A DNA stretch of 64,000 nt from an uncultured SAR86 cluster bacterium (GCA_902628375.1 CACOMS010000002.1:21403-85402); one strand, 5' to 3'. Positions 39,879 through 51,171 are shown, counted from the first letter of the stretch. Translations and numbers: made by a program. The notes: generated from the letters alone by a model not told the origin.

Positions 39879-40855
39879 TCTTCAATTTTTATTAAGAAAT
39901 CTATAAGAGCATCTCCAACATCTGTTGGCTGCCTATAGGTAATGTCATGTGTACCTTCTTCAATTGTCACAAGCTTACAATGAGGTATACATTTGATTAA
40001 CTGATTACTTCCATCATAGGGCACAACTCCGTCTTTAGTCCCCCAAATCGCCAATGAAGGAATATTTTTCTTCCCAAGAGAGGTGTACATTTCTCTAACA
40101 TCAAAAAGATTAAAATTTCTAACAGTGGATAACAGGGACTCAGTAAAACCTTTGAAAGCTAGCTGTTTATTAAAGTTATAAAGGAACTCCTCCTCGTTTA
40201 TAGAGAGTGGATCATCACTATATGAGGTTTCTGACATCCTTCCTACTCCATATATCTTGTCACTAAACACATGCCAAAACCACTCTCCAATCAAAGGGTA
40301 AGTAGACCAGCTATTTATTCCAGATGCTGTAATTCTAAAACCAGCTGGAGCTAAGAAAGAAGTACTCTTTACCATCTTAGGATTATCGTTTGCAAAATGG
40401 CCTATTATTGGCCCTCCCATGGAATAGCCCACAAGATGCACTGGACTATCAATATCTTGGCTTTCAATTAATTCCTTTAAAGTTTCAACATAAAGTCCTT
40501 TATCATAGTTAGTGAAAGGCCTTTCTGACCAACCCCTTCCAAAATGATCATATACAAGTAAATCAATTCCGTGAGATGTTAATTTTTTTATTAGGCCTTT
40601 CCAGACAAAACTAGGAGTAGAAAATCCGTGCACCATAACCATGACTTCTCTTGGTCGCGCAGTAGTTTCACTTTTATACCACCTATAATAAATATTTCCT
40701 CTTTTCACTTTAACCCAAGAGCCTTCAGAGGGAAGATCAGAGGCTTGAATCTTTTTTAATGGTAAAGTTTTTCGTAGATAGGGAATGCATATAATCAAAA
40801 GGACGAATAAGACAATAGTTGCTGAAGTCAATAGTATAATTTCCATAAGATTCAA
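39875..40855 (-). CDS. Alpha/beta hydrolase
   Basis: MVHGFSTPSFVW; GYSMGGPI; GTHDI. Confidence 0.92.
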   Translation of the reverse strand: MNLMEIILLTSATIVLFVLLIICIPYLRKTLPLKKIQASDLPSEGSWVKVKRGNIYYRWYKSETTARPREVMVMVHGFSTPSFVWKGLIKKLTSHGIDLLVYDHFGRGWSERPFTNYDKGLYVETLKELIESQDIDSPVHLVGYSMGGPIIGHFANDNPKMVKSTSFLAPAGFRITASGINSWSTYPLIGEWFWHVFSDKIYGVGRMSETSYSDDPLSINEEEFLYNFNKQLAFKGFTESLLSTVRNFNLFDVREMYTSLGKKNIPSLAIWGTKDGVVPYDGSNQLIKCIPHCKLVTIEEGTHDITYRQPTDVGDALIDFLIKIED

Positions 40856-40881
40856 TTGAAGAATACATCATTAGTAAAAAA

Positions 40882-41991
40882 ATGAAACATAACTTGCTAG
40901 GTATGAGCTTAGAAGAGCTAGAAGCATTCTTTATTTCTATAAAGGAAAAGTCTTTTAGGTCAAAGCAAGTTTTTCAGTGGATCCATCAGAAAGGTGAATC
41001 TGACTTTCATAAGATGACAAATCTTTCTAAAGATCTTCAATCAAAATTATCTGAACTTTGTATGATTGAAGCACCTGAAATCCTTTATGAGAAAGATTCG
41101 GTTGACGGAACAAGAAAATGGGTTTTGAGTGTTGGCGATGGCGATTTAGTTGAAATGGTACTAATACCAGAAGGAAAGAGGGCAACTCTTTGTGTTTCAT
41201 CACAAGTAGGATGTGCTGTTGATTGCAGTTTTTGCGCAACAGGAAAGCAAGGATTTTCAAGAAATCTGAGCACTTCTGAAATTATCGGTCAGCTTTGGGT
41301 AGCAGAAAACTCTTTTGGATATCCTAGGGAACACTCGGACAAAAAGGTAACTAATATAGTGATGATGGGAATGGGTGAGCCGCTTTTAAATTTTGAAGCA
41401 GTCACTTCTGCAATGAAACTTATGATGCATGATAAAGCTTACGGTTTATCCAAAAGAAAAGTCACACTTAGTACATCAGGCCTTGTTCCTCTAATTGATA
41501 AACTTTCAGAAGTTACTGATGCTGCACTTACTATATCTTTGCATGCTCCAAATGATCGGTTAAGAGATGAGCTGGTTCCAATTAATAAGAAATATCCCAT
41601 TGATGAGCTACTTGAGTCTGTAAAAAGATATGTGAGTAAATGTGGAGATAAAAGAAAAACGACTATTGAATATATCTTAATCAACCAGGTAAATGATTCT
41701 CTAGAGAATGCTGAAGAACTAAGTAATTTATTAAGAACATTGCCTTGTAAGATAAACCTTATACCTTTTAACCCTTTTCCAGGATCCTCTTATAAACGCC
41801 CTTCGAGCATGAGAGTGCAAACATTTAAGAAAAAACTTCAGAAAGAAGGGTATATAACGACTATAAGAACAACCAGAGGAGAGGACATAATGGCTGCTTG
41901 TGGCCAATTAGTTGGTAAAGTTAATGATAGAACTAGGCGTAAAGAACGATCAAAAAAGGACCCGGCACGAATACAAACAAAATCACTATAA
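40882..41991 (+). CDS. rlmN: 23S rRNA/tRNA adenine C2-methyltransferase
   Basis: SSQVGCAVDCSFCATGKQGFSRNL radical SAM; TTRGEDIMAACGQL. Confidence 0.97.
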   Translation: MKHNLLGMSLEELEAFFISIKEKSFRSKQVFQWIHQKGESDFHKMTNLSKDLQSKLSELCMIEAPEILYEKDSVDGTRKWVLSVGDGDLVEMVLIPEGKRATLCVSSQVGCAVDCSFCATGKQGFSRNLSTSEIIGQLWVAENSFGYPREHSDKKVTNIVMMGMGEPLLNFEAVTSAMKLMMHDKAYGLSKRKVTLSTSGLVPLIDKLSEVTDAALTISLHAPNDRLRDELVPINKKYPIDELLESVKRYVSKCGDKRKTTIEYILINQVNDSLENAEELSNLLRTLPCKINLIPFNPFPGSSYKRPSSMRVQTFKKKLQKEGYITTIRTTRGEDIMAACGQLVGKVNDRTRRKERSKKDPARIQTKSL

Positions 41992-43140
41992 ATGAAGTTA
42001 AAGATAGCTATAGTTGGTGCAGGAATATCAGGCCTTACTGCAGGAATTCTTCTAAAAAAACTGGGTCATGATGTATCCATCTTTGAAAAATCTAGTTCTA
42101 TTTCTGAATATGGAGCAGGAATCAATTTATCAAGGAATGCCACAATATTATTAGAAAGGAGTGGCCTCCTAGAAGGATTAAAGGATATAAGCCAATACCC
42201 TTCTAGATCAATAATAAGAAATTATAAAGGTTCAAAAGAGATAGCTTCAAAAGATCTGAAGGGTTTAATAACTTGCGATAGAAGAGAATTAGTAAAGTTT
42301 TTGTCTAATACTTTTATTGACCAAGAAGGAGATTTACATTTATCAAATGAAGTGTATGAAGTTAATGCATCAACTGGTGAATTGTCATTTAAAAACAAAA
42401 AAAAGGAAAAAGCAGATCTAGTATTGGCTTGTGATGGAATTAAGTCCCTAGCTAAAGTTAATAATTTTAAAGAAATTGAAGCTAAATTCTCAGGCTATGT
42501 AGCTTGGCGAGGAATTGTAGACATAGAGAACCTGCCAAACCTAAAGAAGCTTAAAGATATTAATATTTATTATGGGCCAGGTGCCCATGTTGTCCATTAT
42601 CCCATTGGACAAAAAGGGAAGATTAATTTTATTGCCATTCAATCCTCACCAGATTGGCTAGGAGAATCGTGGAGAACTCAAGGAAAGAAAGAAGACCTTC
42701 TAGAAGAATTTAAGGATTGGGATAAAGACATACTTAGGCTATTTAGTAATTGCAGTAAAGTTTACAAATGGGGTATTTTTGATCGCAAGCAATTAAAGAG
42801 ATTAGTTGATTCTAAATTAGTTCTAATGGGTGACGCAGCTCACCCTATGGTTCCTTTTATGGGTCAAGGTGCATGTATGTCTATAGAAGATGCATATATT
42901 TTTTCTAGGCTACTTGAAGACCATCCAGAAAATCTGAATAAAGTCTTGGACGGTTATCAAAAACTTAGATTAAAAAGGGTAAGCTGGATGCAAAAAAGAT
43001 CTAGAATACAAGGCAAGTTCAATCATGTTTCTAACCCGCTCATAGCTAAAATTAGAAATCTAGCTACTAGATCGCTAATATCAAGAAATATTGAAGGTAT
43101 ACATTCTTACGACGCAGATTTGGAGTTGTCTAAGCTTTAG
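41992..43140 (+). CDS. FAD-dependent monooxygenase
   Basis: IAIVGAGISGLTAGILLKKLGHDVSIFEKS; LVLMGDAAHPMVPFMGQGACMSIEDA. Confidence 0.92.
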   Translation: MKLKIAIVGAGISGLTAGILLKKLGHDVSIFEKSSSISEYGAGINLSRNATILLERSGLLEGLKDISQYPSRSIIRNYKGSKEIASKDLKGLITCDRRELVKFLSNTFIDQEGDLHLSNEVYEVNASTGELSFKNKKKEKADLVLACDGIKSLAKVNNFKEIEAKFSGYVAWRGIVDIENLPNLKKLKDINIYYGPGAHVVHYPIGQKGKINFIAIQSSPDWLGESWRTQGKKEDLLEEFKDWDKDILRLFSNCSKVYKWGIFDRKQLKRLVDSKLVLMGDAAHPMVPFMGQGACMSIEDAYIFSRLLEDHPENLNKVLDGYQKLRLKRVSWMQKRSRIQGKFNHVSNPLIAKIRNLATRSLISRNIEGIHSYDADLELSKL

Positions 43141-43550
43141 AGGTCGCCTTTAGCTCTTACTTCGCTCTGATTAATTGTAAATTGTTCTCCGTATCTGGCT
43201 TCTAATTTTTTTTGATTTTCTAAGATAACCTCAACTGGATCAAGTCCCAAAGACATGCATGCAGTTACCCAATACCACATAATATCTCCCAACTCTCTTT
43301 TCATATGAAATATATTGTCTTCGTTGGCCGGCTTTCCCTGAAGAAACATTTTTTTCACTATTTCTACAAACTCTCCTCCCTCACTGCTCAGACCAAGAGC
43401 TGCTGTCATCAACCTAGGTACATCTATATCTGATTCATCATGTATAGACTGAAGTGAGCTCTTTAAAGCTTCTATATCTAAACTAGGATCACTAGTGACT
43501 TTTGTTACAAAATCACAATAAGTCTCAAAAAATTTATCTGCTTCTGACAT
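43137..43550 (-). CDS. MazG-like nucleotide pyrophosphohydrolase family protein
   Basis: GLSSEGGEFVEIVKKMF..KRELGDIMWYW. Confidence 0.82.
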   Translation of the reverse strand: MSEADKFFETYCDFVTKVTSDPSLDIEALKSSLQSIHDESDIDVPRLMTAALGLSSEGGEFVEIVKKMFLQGKPANEDNIFHMKRELGDIMWYWVTACMSLGLDPVEVILENQKKLEARYGEQFTINQSEVRAKGDL

Positions 43551-43675
43551 ATCTGTAATGTCACATATAATAACTTAAGATCCACTTTAAAACATGTTCT
43601 TTGATAAACATTTATGGGACATAAAATAAGTCATTTTAAAACTCTATTCATTTAAAAAATTAGTAAAATATCAGA

Positions 43676-45835
43676 GTGGATGTCTCCTATATTTTTCAAA
43701 ATCTAAATAATGCACAAAGGGAAGCTGTATCTTCCGAATCTCAAAGCCTTCTAGTTTTAGCAGGCGCTGGTTCTGGAAAGACAAGAGTAATAGCGCATAG
43801 AGTTGCTTGGATAGTAAAGGCCCTTAATATTAGCCCTCAATCTCTCCTCACAGTTACCTTCACTAATAAAGCGGCAAGAGAGATGAGAGGAAGAATAGAA
43901 GAGATACTCGAAGATCAATTGGGAGATTTTTGGTGTGGAACCTTTCACGGAATCTCTCATAGGATTTTAAGGAGGCACTGGGAAGAGGCTGGTTTAAGAA
44001 AAGAATTTGCTATTTTAGATAGCGAAGATCAGCTTAGGGTTGTTAAGAGAGTCTGCAAGTCTTTACAAATTGATGACTCTAAATGGCCTGCCAAGCAAAT
44101 TCAGTGGTATATAAATAAAGAAAAAGATGAGGGCAGAAGACCTGAAGACGCTGAAACCGGAGATTACTTTAGTGAACAAATGACCAATATCTACTCAGAA
44201 TATCAAGCTTTATGCAATCAGGAGAGTTTAGTTGATTTTGGTGAGCTTTTATTAAGAACTTACGAATTAATTGATGGAAACGAAAAAATATTGAATCATT
44301 ATAGGGCCAGATTTAAACACATCTTAGTAGACGAATTTCAGGATACAAATGAAGTTCAGTACAAATTCCTTTTGTTATTAAAGGGCAATGAAAACAACAT
44401 TTCTGCTGTAGGAGATGATGATCAATCTATTTACGGTTGGAGAGGTGCAAAAAGCGACAACATTAATAGATTTACTAAAGATTTAAAAAACACCCAGGTT
44501 GTTAGATTGGAGCAGAATTATAGGTCAACACAAGTCATATTGGATGCAGCAAATTCTGTTATACAAAATAACTCAGGAAGGATGGGCAAAGATTTATGGA
44601 CAGAAGAAAAAGAGGGAGAAAAAATATCAGTTTATTCTGCCTATAATGAAGACGACGAAGCTAGGTATGTAGTAGGCACAATTCAAGATTGGATAGCACA
44701 AGGCAATAATCTTGATGAAGTGGCAATACTTTACAGGTCCAATGCTCAATCTAGGGCCTTAGAGGAGGCTATTTTAAGAGAGTCACTTCCTTACAGGATT
44801 TATGGAGGTCAAAGATTTTATGAAAGAGCAGAAATCAAAAATGCCATGGCATATATTAGATTAGTCTTTGGGAAAGAAGATGATGCCGCTTTTGAACGAG
44901 TAATAAATATTCCCCCTAGAGGCATAGGAGCAAAAACACTCGATATCATTAGAAATAAAGCAAAAGGAACTAAACAGTCTTTATGGATGGCATCTCAAGA
45001 GCTTATAGATCTAGAAGAGCTCCCTCCTAGGGCTATGCAATCTGTTCAAGGTTTCATTTCTGATATGTATTCTCTTTCCTTAGAGGTAAAAGAAATGGAT
45101 TTAAAAGGGCTTGTAGACTTTATTATTGAAAGAAGTGGTTTAATTGATTATCACAAAAAGGAAGCAGGTGAGAAAGGAAGAACTAGGGTAGAAAATTTAT
45201 CCGAATTGGTAAGTGCAGCTGACGATTTTATGGTTCCTGCACAAGAAGAAGAAATATCAGAACTTAAATCATTTATAGACCATGCCGCATTAGATGCAGG
45301 AGATGCACAAGCAGAGGAACATGAATCAGCTATTCAGCTAATGACATTACACTCTGCAAAAGGGTTGGAGTTTCCTTTAGTTTTCATTACTGGATTTGAA
45401 GAAGGCCTTTTCCCTCATAGACTTTCTATAGAGGAACCAGGTCAATTAGAAGAAGAAAGAAGGTTGTGTTACGTGGGAATGACAAGGGCAATGAAGAAAT
45501 TACACATTGTTCATTCTGAAATGAGAAATTTACATGGTTCAGAAAACTTTAATTCGGTTTCAAGGTTTTTAAAGGAAATACCCGAAGAGCTATCTTTAGA
45601 AGTTAGAACTGGAGGGAGCATTCCAAGATTGAAACAAAAAGAAAGGTCTTATATTCCAGGTGATGTACCAAATACAGAATTTAAAATAGGCCAAAGAGTG
45701 TTTCATGATTCTTTTGGAGAAGGAGTGATATTAAATTATGAAGGACAGGGCCCTAATGCAAGAGTAGAAGTGAATTTTGATTCAAGCACCACCAAATGGC
45801 TCATGGTAGAGTATGCAAACTTAAAGGGGATTTGA
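43676..45835 (+). CDS. UvrD/Rep-family superfamily 1 DNA helicase
   Basis: LVLAGAGSGKTRVI; TFTNKAAREM; VDEFQDTN; GDDDQSIYGWRGA; LMTLHSAKGLEFP. Confidence 0.95.
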   Translation: MDVSYIFQNLNNAQREAVSSESQSLLVLAGAGSGKTRVIAHRVAWIVKALNISPQSLLTVTFTNKAAREMRGRIEEILEDQLGDFWCGTFHGISHRILRRHWEEAGLRKEFAILDSEDQLRVVKRVCKSLQIDDSKWPAKQIQWYINKEKDEGRRPEDAETGDYFSEQMTNIYSEYQALCNQESLVDFGELLLRTYELIDGNEKILNHYRARFKHILVDEFQDTNEVQYKFLLLLKGNENNISAVGDDDQSIYGWRGAKSDNINRFTKDLKNTQVVRLEQNYRSTQVILDAANSVIQNNSGRMGKDLWTEEKEGEKISVYSAYNEDDEARYVVGTIQDWIAQGNNLDEVAILYRSNAQSRALEEAILRESLPYRIYGGQRFYERAEIKNAMAYIRLVFGKEDDAAFERVINIPPRGIGAKTLDIIRNKAKGTKQSLWMASQELIDLEELPPRAMQSVQGFISDMYSLSLEVKEMDLKGLVDFIIERSGLIDYHKKEAGEKGRTRVENLSELVSAADDFMVPAQEEEISELKSFIDHAALDAGDAQAEEHESAIQLMTLHSAKGLEFPLVFITGFEEGLFPHRLSIEEPGQLEEERRLCYVGMTRAMKKLHIVHSEMRNLHGSENFNSVSRFLKEIPEELSLEVRTGGSIPRLKQKERSYIPGDVPNTEFKIGQRVFHDSFGEGVILNYEGQGPNARVEVNFDSSTTKWLMVEYANLKGI

Positions 45836-45838
45836 CAT

Positions 45839-46942
45839 ATGAAAATAAAGTTAAGAATTATAGTTTTAGGTCTAGTGAGTTTATTTTTAGCATCTTGCTC
45901 AAATGATAGTGCTGAGCAGAGCACTGCTGAAGTTCTAGAAAATAATAAAACTTATGAGTGGACAATGGTAACAACTTGGCCAAAAAACTTTCCTGGCGTT
46001 GGTATGGCGCCAGAGAACTTTTCCAAAATGGTAGATGAAATGAGTAATGGGAGATTAAAGATAAAAGTTTATGGTTCTGGAGAATTGGTTCAGGCGTTTG
46101 GTGTCTTTGATGCAGTATCTCTAGGAACCTACCAGGCAGGGCATGGAGCTTCTTATTACTGGACAGGTAAGGTGAAGTCGTCACAATTCTTTACGGCAGT
46201 ACCTTTTGGACTAACAGCCCAGGAAATGAATGGATGGATACATTATGGAGGCGGAAAAGAGTTGTGGGAAGAAGCATATGAGCCCTTTAACTTAATTCCC
46301 TTTGCTGGAGGGAATACAGGCGTTCAAATGGCTGGGTGGTTTAAAAAAGAAATAAACTCATTGGAAGATATCGAAGGAACAAAAATGAGAATTCCAGGGG
46401 TTGCAGGAGAGGTATTTACTAGAGCTGGAGGGGAGACCGTTCAGCTAGCAGGAAGCGATATATTCTTAGCTCTCCAACAAGGTGTGGTAGATGCCGCTGA
46501 ATGGATAGGCCCTTATAATGATTTAACCTTTGGTTTTCACCAGGTTGCTGATTTTTATTATTACCCTGGGTGGCATGAACCTGGAGCCACTTTAGAAATA
46601 ATTATTAATAAAGATGCATATATTGAATTACCAAGCGATCTAAGGGCTATAGTTAAGTATGCAGCAAGGGCGGTTAATCAAGATATGTTAGATGAATATA
46701 CTGCAAATAGTTATAGAGCTCTAGAAGAGTTAGTAGAGAAGCATGATATAGAGTTAAGAAGACTCCCAGAAGACGTTCTGATCGAACTTAGAAAAATTTC
46801 AGAAGATTATATGCAAGAATTTATAAAAGGAGATGAAATGGCTACAAAGATTTATAACTCCTACTCTAAATACAGAGAGGAAGTCGTAAATTATCATCGA
46901 ATCTCTGAAAAGGCTTATATCGAAGCCAGAGAACTTGAATAA
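45839..46942 (+). CDS. TRAP transporter substrate-binding lipoprotein (DctP family)
   Basis: Lipobox FLASCSN; TTWPKNFPGVG; TKMRIPGVAGEVF; QGVVDAAEWIGPYND. Confidence 0.92.
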   Translation: MKIKLRIIVLGLVSLFLASCSNDSAEQSTAEVLENNKTYEWTMVTTWPKNFPGVGMAPENFSKMVDEMSNGRLKIKVYGSGELVQAFGVFDAVSLGTYQAGHGASYYWTGKVKSSQFFTAVPFGLTAQEMNGWIHYGGGKELWEEAYEPFNLIPFAGGNTGVQMAGWFKKEINSLEDIEGTKMRIPGVAGEVFTRAGGETVQLAGSDIFLALQQGVVDAAEWIGPYNDLTFGFHQVADFYYYPGWHEPGATLEIIINKDAYIELPSDLRAIVKYAARAVNQDMLDEYTANSYRALEELVEKHDIELRRLPEDVLIELRKISEDYMQEFIKGDEMATKIYNSYSKYREEVVNYHRISEKAYIEARELE

Positions 46943-47555
46943 AGGGCTACTAAAAATAAGAGAGCTTGGAAGGCAAGACTTTGTTGATACTTGGTCTTCT
47001 ATGATGAACATAGTCTTATCTAAAGGAAAAGAAGATAGTGATGAAGTATGGTTTTTAGAGCACCAACCAGTTTTTACCTTAGGAATATCAGACTCAAATA
47101 ACAATTTCCTAAAGAATACAGACATACCAGTCATGAGAACAGATAGAGGGGGCAAGGTCACTTATCATGGACCAGGTCAGTTGGTGATCTATTTTATATT
47201 CAACCTAAGAAGGCTTGGCTGGGGGCCTAAAAAGATGATCTTTGAGCTTGAAGAATTAATAGTGGAGCTATTAGATACATATGGAATTAATTCTGAAAGA
47301 GGGGAGATACCAGGAGTGTTTGTTGAAGAAAAGAAAATAGCCTCTATTGGAATAAAAATAAAAAGAGGTTTTACCTATCATGGTATGAGCCTAAACATAG
47401 ATATGGATTTAGAGCCTTTTTCATCAATTAATCCTTGTGGGGTATCGTCAATGAAAGTTACACAACTAAAGGAATATACTGATATTGGTCTCCACCAAGT
47501 CACAAAAGACTTAAAGAATCTAGTGAAATTAAAATTTGAGAATCATTTTGAATAA
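46935..47555 (+). CDS. lipB: Lipoyl(octanoyl) transferase
   Basis: EDSDEVWFLEHQPVFTLG; RGGKVTYHGPGQLVIY; overlaps lipA. Confidence 0.96.
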   Translation: MNKGLLKIRELGRQDFVDTWSSMMNIVLSKGKEDSDEVWFLEHQPVFTLGISDSNNNFLKNTDIPVMRTDRGGKVTYHGPGQLVIYFIFNLRRLGWGPKKMIFELEELIVELLDTYGINSERGEIPGVFVEEKKIASIGIKIKRGFTYHGMSLNIDMDLEPFSSINPCGVSSMKVTQLKEYTDIGLHQVTKDLKNLVKLKFENHFE

Positions 47556-48504
47556 TCTTATTCCAGTAAAAAATATTTCTAAAGAAGGAGTAGTGTCAAT
47601 TAAGAATGGCATAAAACCTAATATCAATTCTGAAGTTGAAGTAGAAAGAAAACCAGATTGGATAAGGTTAAAGCTGAAAGAAAATAGAAGATTCAGTTCT
47701 GTAAAGAACCAAGTAGAAGGAAGGAGACTTAATACTGTTTGTGAAGAGGCAATGTGTCCCAATATTAATGAGTGCTGGAATAATGGCACAGCAACCTTCA
47801 TGCTCCTGGGATCAGTTTGCACAAGGGCTTGTAAATTCTGTTCTGTTGATACCGGAAACCCCAGAGGAAGGTTAGATGAGCTAGAGCCAGATAATGTAGC
47901 TAAATCAATAGAAGAGATGAGAGTTAAATATGCTGTCTTAACTTCCGTTAATAGAGATGATTTAGATGATGGAGGGGCGGGGCATTTCTCAAATACCATA
48001 AGAGCAATAAAAAAAAGAACTCCCGATGTAGATATAGAGGTTTTATGTCCTGATTTTAAAGGAGACTTAGTTGCTTTAAAGAAGGTACTAAGTTCTGGGC
48101 TACAGGTTTTTGCTCAAAATTTGGAAACTGTAAAGCGCCTCACACAACCAGTAAGAGACCCAAGAGCAGGATATGAACAAACTTTATTTGTTTTAGAAGA
48201 AAGTAAGAAATTGTTTCCAAAAGTAATAACTAAGACAAGTTTGATGTTAGGTCTCGGGGAAACGCATGAAGAAGTTATAAACAGTATTAAAGATATAAGG
48301 GACTCTGGAGTAGATGTCCTTACTTTAGGGCAGTATATGAGGCCTACTAAAAATCATCTTCCAGTTAAGAAGTGGATAAGGCCTAGCGAATTTGAAGAAT
48401 TGAAGTATTTCGCTGAAAGTTTGGGTTTCATGATGGTTTTTTCTGGGCCTTTAGTTAGGTCATCATATAGAGCTGATTTATTGCAAAAACATTTAATCAA
48501 ATAA
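47536..48504 (+). CDS. lipA: Lipoyl synthase
   Basis: CEEAMCPNINECW; CTRACKFCSV; LGLGET; downstream of lipB. Confidence 0.97.
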   Translation: MRIILNNLIPVKNISKEGVVSIKNGIKPNINSEVEVERKPDWIRLKLKENRRFSSVKNQVEGRRLNTVCEEAMCPNINECWNNGTATFMLLGSVCTRACKFCSVDTGNPRGRLDELEPDNVAKSIEEMRVKYAVLTSVNRDDLDDGGAGHFSNTIRAIKKRTPDVDIEVLCPDFKGDLVALKKVLSSGLQVFAQNLETVKRLTQPVRDPRAGYEQTLFVLEESKKLFPKVITKTSLMLGLGETHEEVINSIKDIRDSGVDVLTLGQYMRPTKNHLPVKKWIRPSEFEELKYFAESLGFMMVFSGPLVRSSYRADLLQKHLIK

Positions 48505-48535
48505 AAGATTATTTGCTCTTTCCCTTTGGTACAAT

Positions 48536-48982
48536 TTGCAACCAAAATTTACACCCAAAACATTGAGCGATCCTAAAGAAGACATACATGTCGCTAACGA
48601 GACATCAAATCCACTTGCAAAATTAATGTGGGTTTCTCTAGGGTCGCTGTTTGTTGGCTTAGGGGCTATTGGTGTAATTGTTCCCGGTCTTCCAACCACT
48701 CCTTTCTTAATTCTTGCAGCTGCATGTTATATAAGATCTTCGCAAAGGCTTTATGATTGGCTTATCAGCAATAAAAGATTCGGACCTTATTTAAAGGATT
48801 ATAGAGAAGGGAAAGGGATACCTAGAAAAGCAAAGAGATTGGCTGTTGTAATGATAGTTGTATTTGTAAGCTTCTCTGTTGTTTTTGGTATAGAAGACCT
48901 AACACTAAAGATAGTGGTAGGTCTTCTGGGTTTGATAGGCCTCTTGTATGTTTTGTTTAAAGTTCCTGTAGCAAAGGATTAA
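48536..48982 (+). CDS. YbaN/DUF454-family inner membrane protein
   Basis: LGAIGVIVPGLPTTPFLILAAACYIRSSQRLYDWL. Confidence 0.9.
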   Translation: MQPKFTPKTLSDPKEDIHVANETSNPLAKLMWVSLGSLFVGLGAIGVIVPGLPTTPFLILAAACYIRSSQRLYDWLISNKRFGPYLKDYREGKGIPRKAKRLAVVMIVVFVSFSVVFGIEDLTLKIVVGLLGLIGLLYVLFKVPVAKD

Positions 48983-51171
48983 AAAGTATATTTAAACGAA
49001 GCTGAAATACTTCTACCAGATTGGCCATAAAGGTCTAATTCATCATCATTCGCAGGTAGTCTAGAGACAGAAGCCCAACGATGGTATTTTTTATCTGTTA
49101 AGTTTTCGATAGCAAGACCAAAATTAAGATTTTCATTTGGTCTATAGAAAGCGAATAAATCTATAAGTCCATATCCTGAAATTGCTACTCTAGGATCACA
49201 TGAATTATTTAAGCAAACAGGCTCAAAGTCATCATCACTTCTTTCTACTAAAGAAAACATTGTTTTCAATCCAAAGACTTCATTAGTAGAGTTCCAATTA
49301 AGACCCAATACCATTTCTTTGGGGTCTACTTCAGCTAAAGACACAACTTCGCCATTACTTTTAATTTCATCTCCTGAGCTTGAAGAAAGTGCTAAGTTTA
49401 ATGAGAAGTTGTCTGAAACTCTTTTTTGTAGATCTAATTCAAAGCCATTTATTTCAACATTATCCACATTGTTGTATTGATAGATGCCAAGGCCTGTTTG
49501 GCTGAATCCAATTACTTCATAACGAATAAAGCCATCAACTTTATTTCTATATAGAGCCATTTCCCATGAAAGATCATCTTTGTTTCCTCTTAATCCAATC
49601 TCATAACTTTTACTTGTTTCAGAGTCTAGATTTGGATTAGGCACTACAGTGTAGTAAAGGAGGTAATTAGTAAAAACTATATTGGAGTTTTCATAATTAG
49701 GAGCTTTAAATCCTTCAGCGTATTGAGCATAACCTGTTAGCTGATCATTGAAGTCATAGAGATATCCAAGCTTTAAAGAAAAAGCATCGTCTTTAATATT
49801 ATTAACTTGGTAATTTAAGATATTTGCATTTTCTAATAGTGCATCAGGCTTTGGATTTAACTCATATTCATCGTATCTAAAACCTAAATTTAATATTTGG
49901 TTCGAAGAAATTGATATTCGATCATTAAAAAATAAGGCCTTTCTTTTGGTTTCTGAATCAGGAAATGTTTTATTTGGATAAGTTTCTCCATCAACAGTAT
50001 TAGTGGGTATATTTGTAATTAAGTTAATCTCAGTAAGCATTCTAGGTCTTTCTGTATCAGTATCATTAAAATCAAGGCCATAAACCATTTGATGCATACC
50101 ATTAGTTTTGAAGGCTTCAAAAACAAAACCATCAATAGACTGATTAAAATCAAAGTCTCTTATTCTCATTGAAGGTGTAGGTGCTGCTTGCATGCCATTG
50201 TAAAAAGATACTTGATTCTGGACAGTAATTTGGCTTTGCTCTGTCTCTTGAGAGTATATTGATATATTCGCTTGATCATAAAATGCATTGCCTTTAGCTG
50301 TATCTAATCTGACGGTAAACCTTTCTCTTGTTCCTTCATCGTCACCAGCTGATGAGCTTATAGATCTAGGGCTAGGGAAGTAGACAAATCCCTGCTCAGA
50401 ATTAATTTCCCATTTTCCTTCCCATTCTTGGATATCAGCTACTAAAGAAATTTTAAGATTTTCGTTAGGTTTACTTATAAATTTAGCTATCAAACTTTGT
50501 TGTTCTGCTTCTAAAGGATTTGCTCCCATAGAAAATCCATCATGAATCTCAATTTCTTCTAGCTTTCTATCAACCAATTGAATTAAGCCTTCGTTTGAAT
50601 CCCCTGAATAGGCAACTAATAAATTAATCTTTTCCTGGTTATTAGCACCGTCATAGGCTGTGCTAACTGAGAGATATCTTTCTCCAGGCTCAGCAAGGTC
50701 AGAAGGATCTTTGGTGAAGTAAGCAACCGTACCTGCTAACCCATCTGAACCATACTCAACTGAGCTTGGTCCCTTAAGTATTTCTACCTTTTTTAATAAA
50801 TCTGTATCTACCGTATCTCTTCCATAACCTACATAAGAGTCAGAAATTCTAACTCCATCAATTAGGAATATACCTCCCCCTTGAATTCCTCTTATTTGTA
50901 CATCTTCAGTGAGAGCCCTTCCATATTGGCTTTCTTTTTGAGATGAAACTCCTGGAATAAATCTAACAAGCTGTTCCAAACCATCAATCATCTGGAGTTC
51001 AATATCAGCTTGGGAAATTGACGTAACTGAACCAATTACTTCACTTGCTAGTGTTGGTGTTCTGGACGCTACAACCACAATTTCTTCTTCTATTTCTTCA
51101 TTTGCCAAGCCACTTAATGAAAAGGGAGAAACAATAGTTAATAAAAAAAGTAACTTTAAATTTTTATGCAT
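48979..51171 (-). CDS. TonB-dependent receptor, heme/hemoglobin receptor-like
   Basis: EEIVVVASRTPTLASEV; VEILKGPSSVEYGSDGLAGTVAYFTKD; terminal SFKYTF. Confidence 0.92.
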   Translation of the reverse strand: MHKNLKLLFLLTIVSPFSLSGLANEEIEEEIVVVASRTPTLASEVIGSVTSISQADIELQMIDGLEQLVRFIPGVSSQKESQYGRALTEDVQIRGIQGGGIFLIDGVRISDSYVGYGRDTVDTDLLKKVEILKGPSSVEYGSDGLAGTVAYFTKDPSDLAEPGERYLSVSTAYDGANNQEKINLLVAYSGDSNEGLIQLVDRKLEEIEIHDGFSMGANPLEAEQQSLIAKFISKPNENLKISLVADIQEWEGKWEINSEQGFVYFPSPRSISSSAGDDEGTRERFTVRLDTAKGNAFYDQANISIYSQETEQSQITVQNQVSFYNGMQAAPTPSMRIRDFDFNQSIDGFVFEAFKTNGMHQMVYGLDFNDTDTERPRMLTEINLITNIPTNTVDGETYPNKTFPDSETKRKALFFNDRISISSNQILNLGFRYDEYELNPKPDALLENANILNYQVNNIKDDAFSLKLGYLYDFNDQLTGYAQYAEGFKAPNYENSNIVFTNYLLYYTVVPNPNLDSETSKSYEIGLRGNKDDLSWEMALYRNKVDGFIRYEVIGFSQTGLGIYQYNNVDNVEINGFELDLQKRVSDNFSLNLALSSSSGDEIKSNGEVVSLAEVDPKEMVLGLNWNSTNEVFGLKTMFSLVERSDDDFEPVCLNNSCDPRVAISGYGLIDLFAFYRPNENLNFGLAIENLTDKKYHRWASVSRLPANDDELDLYGQSGRSISASFKYTF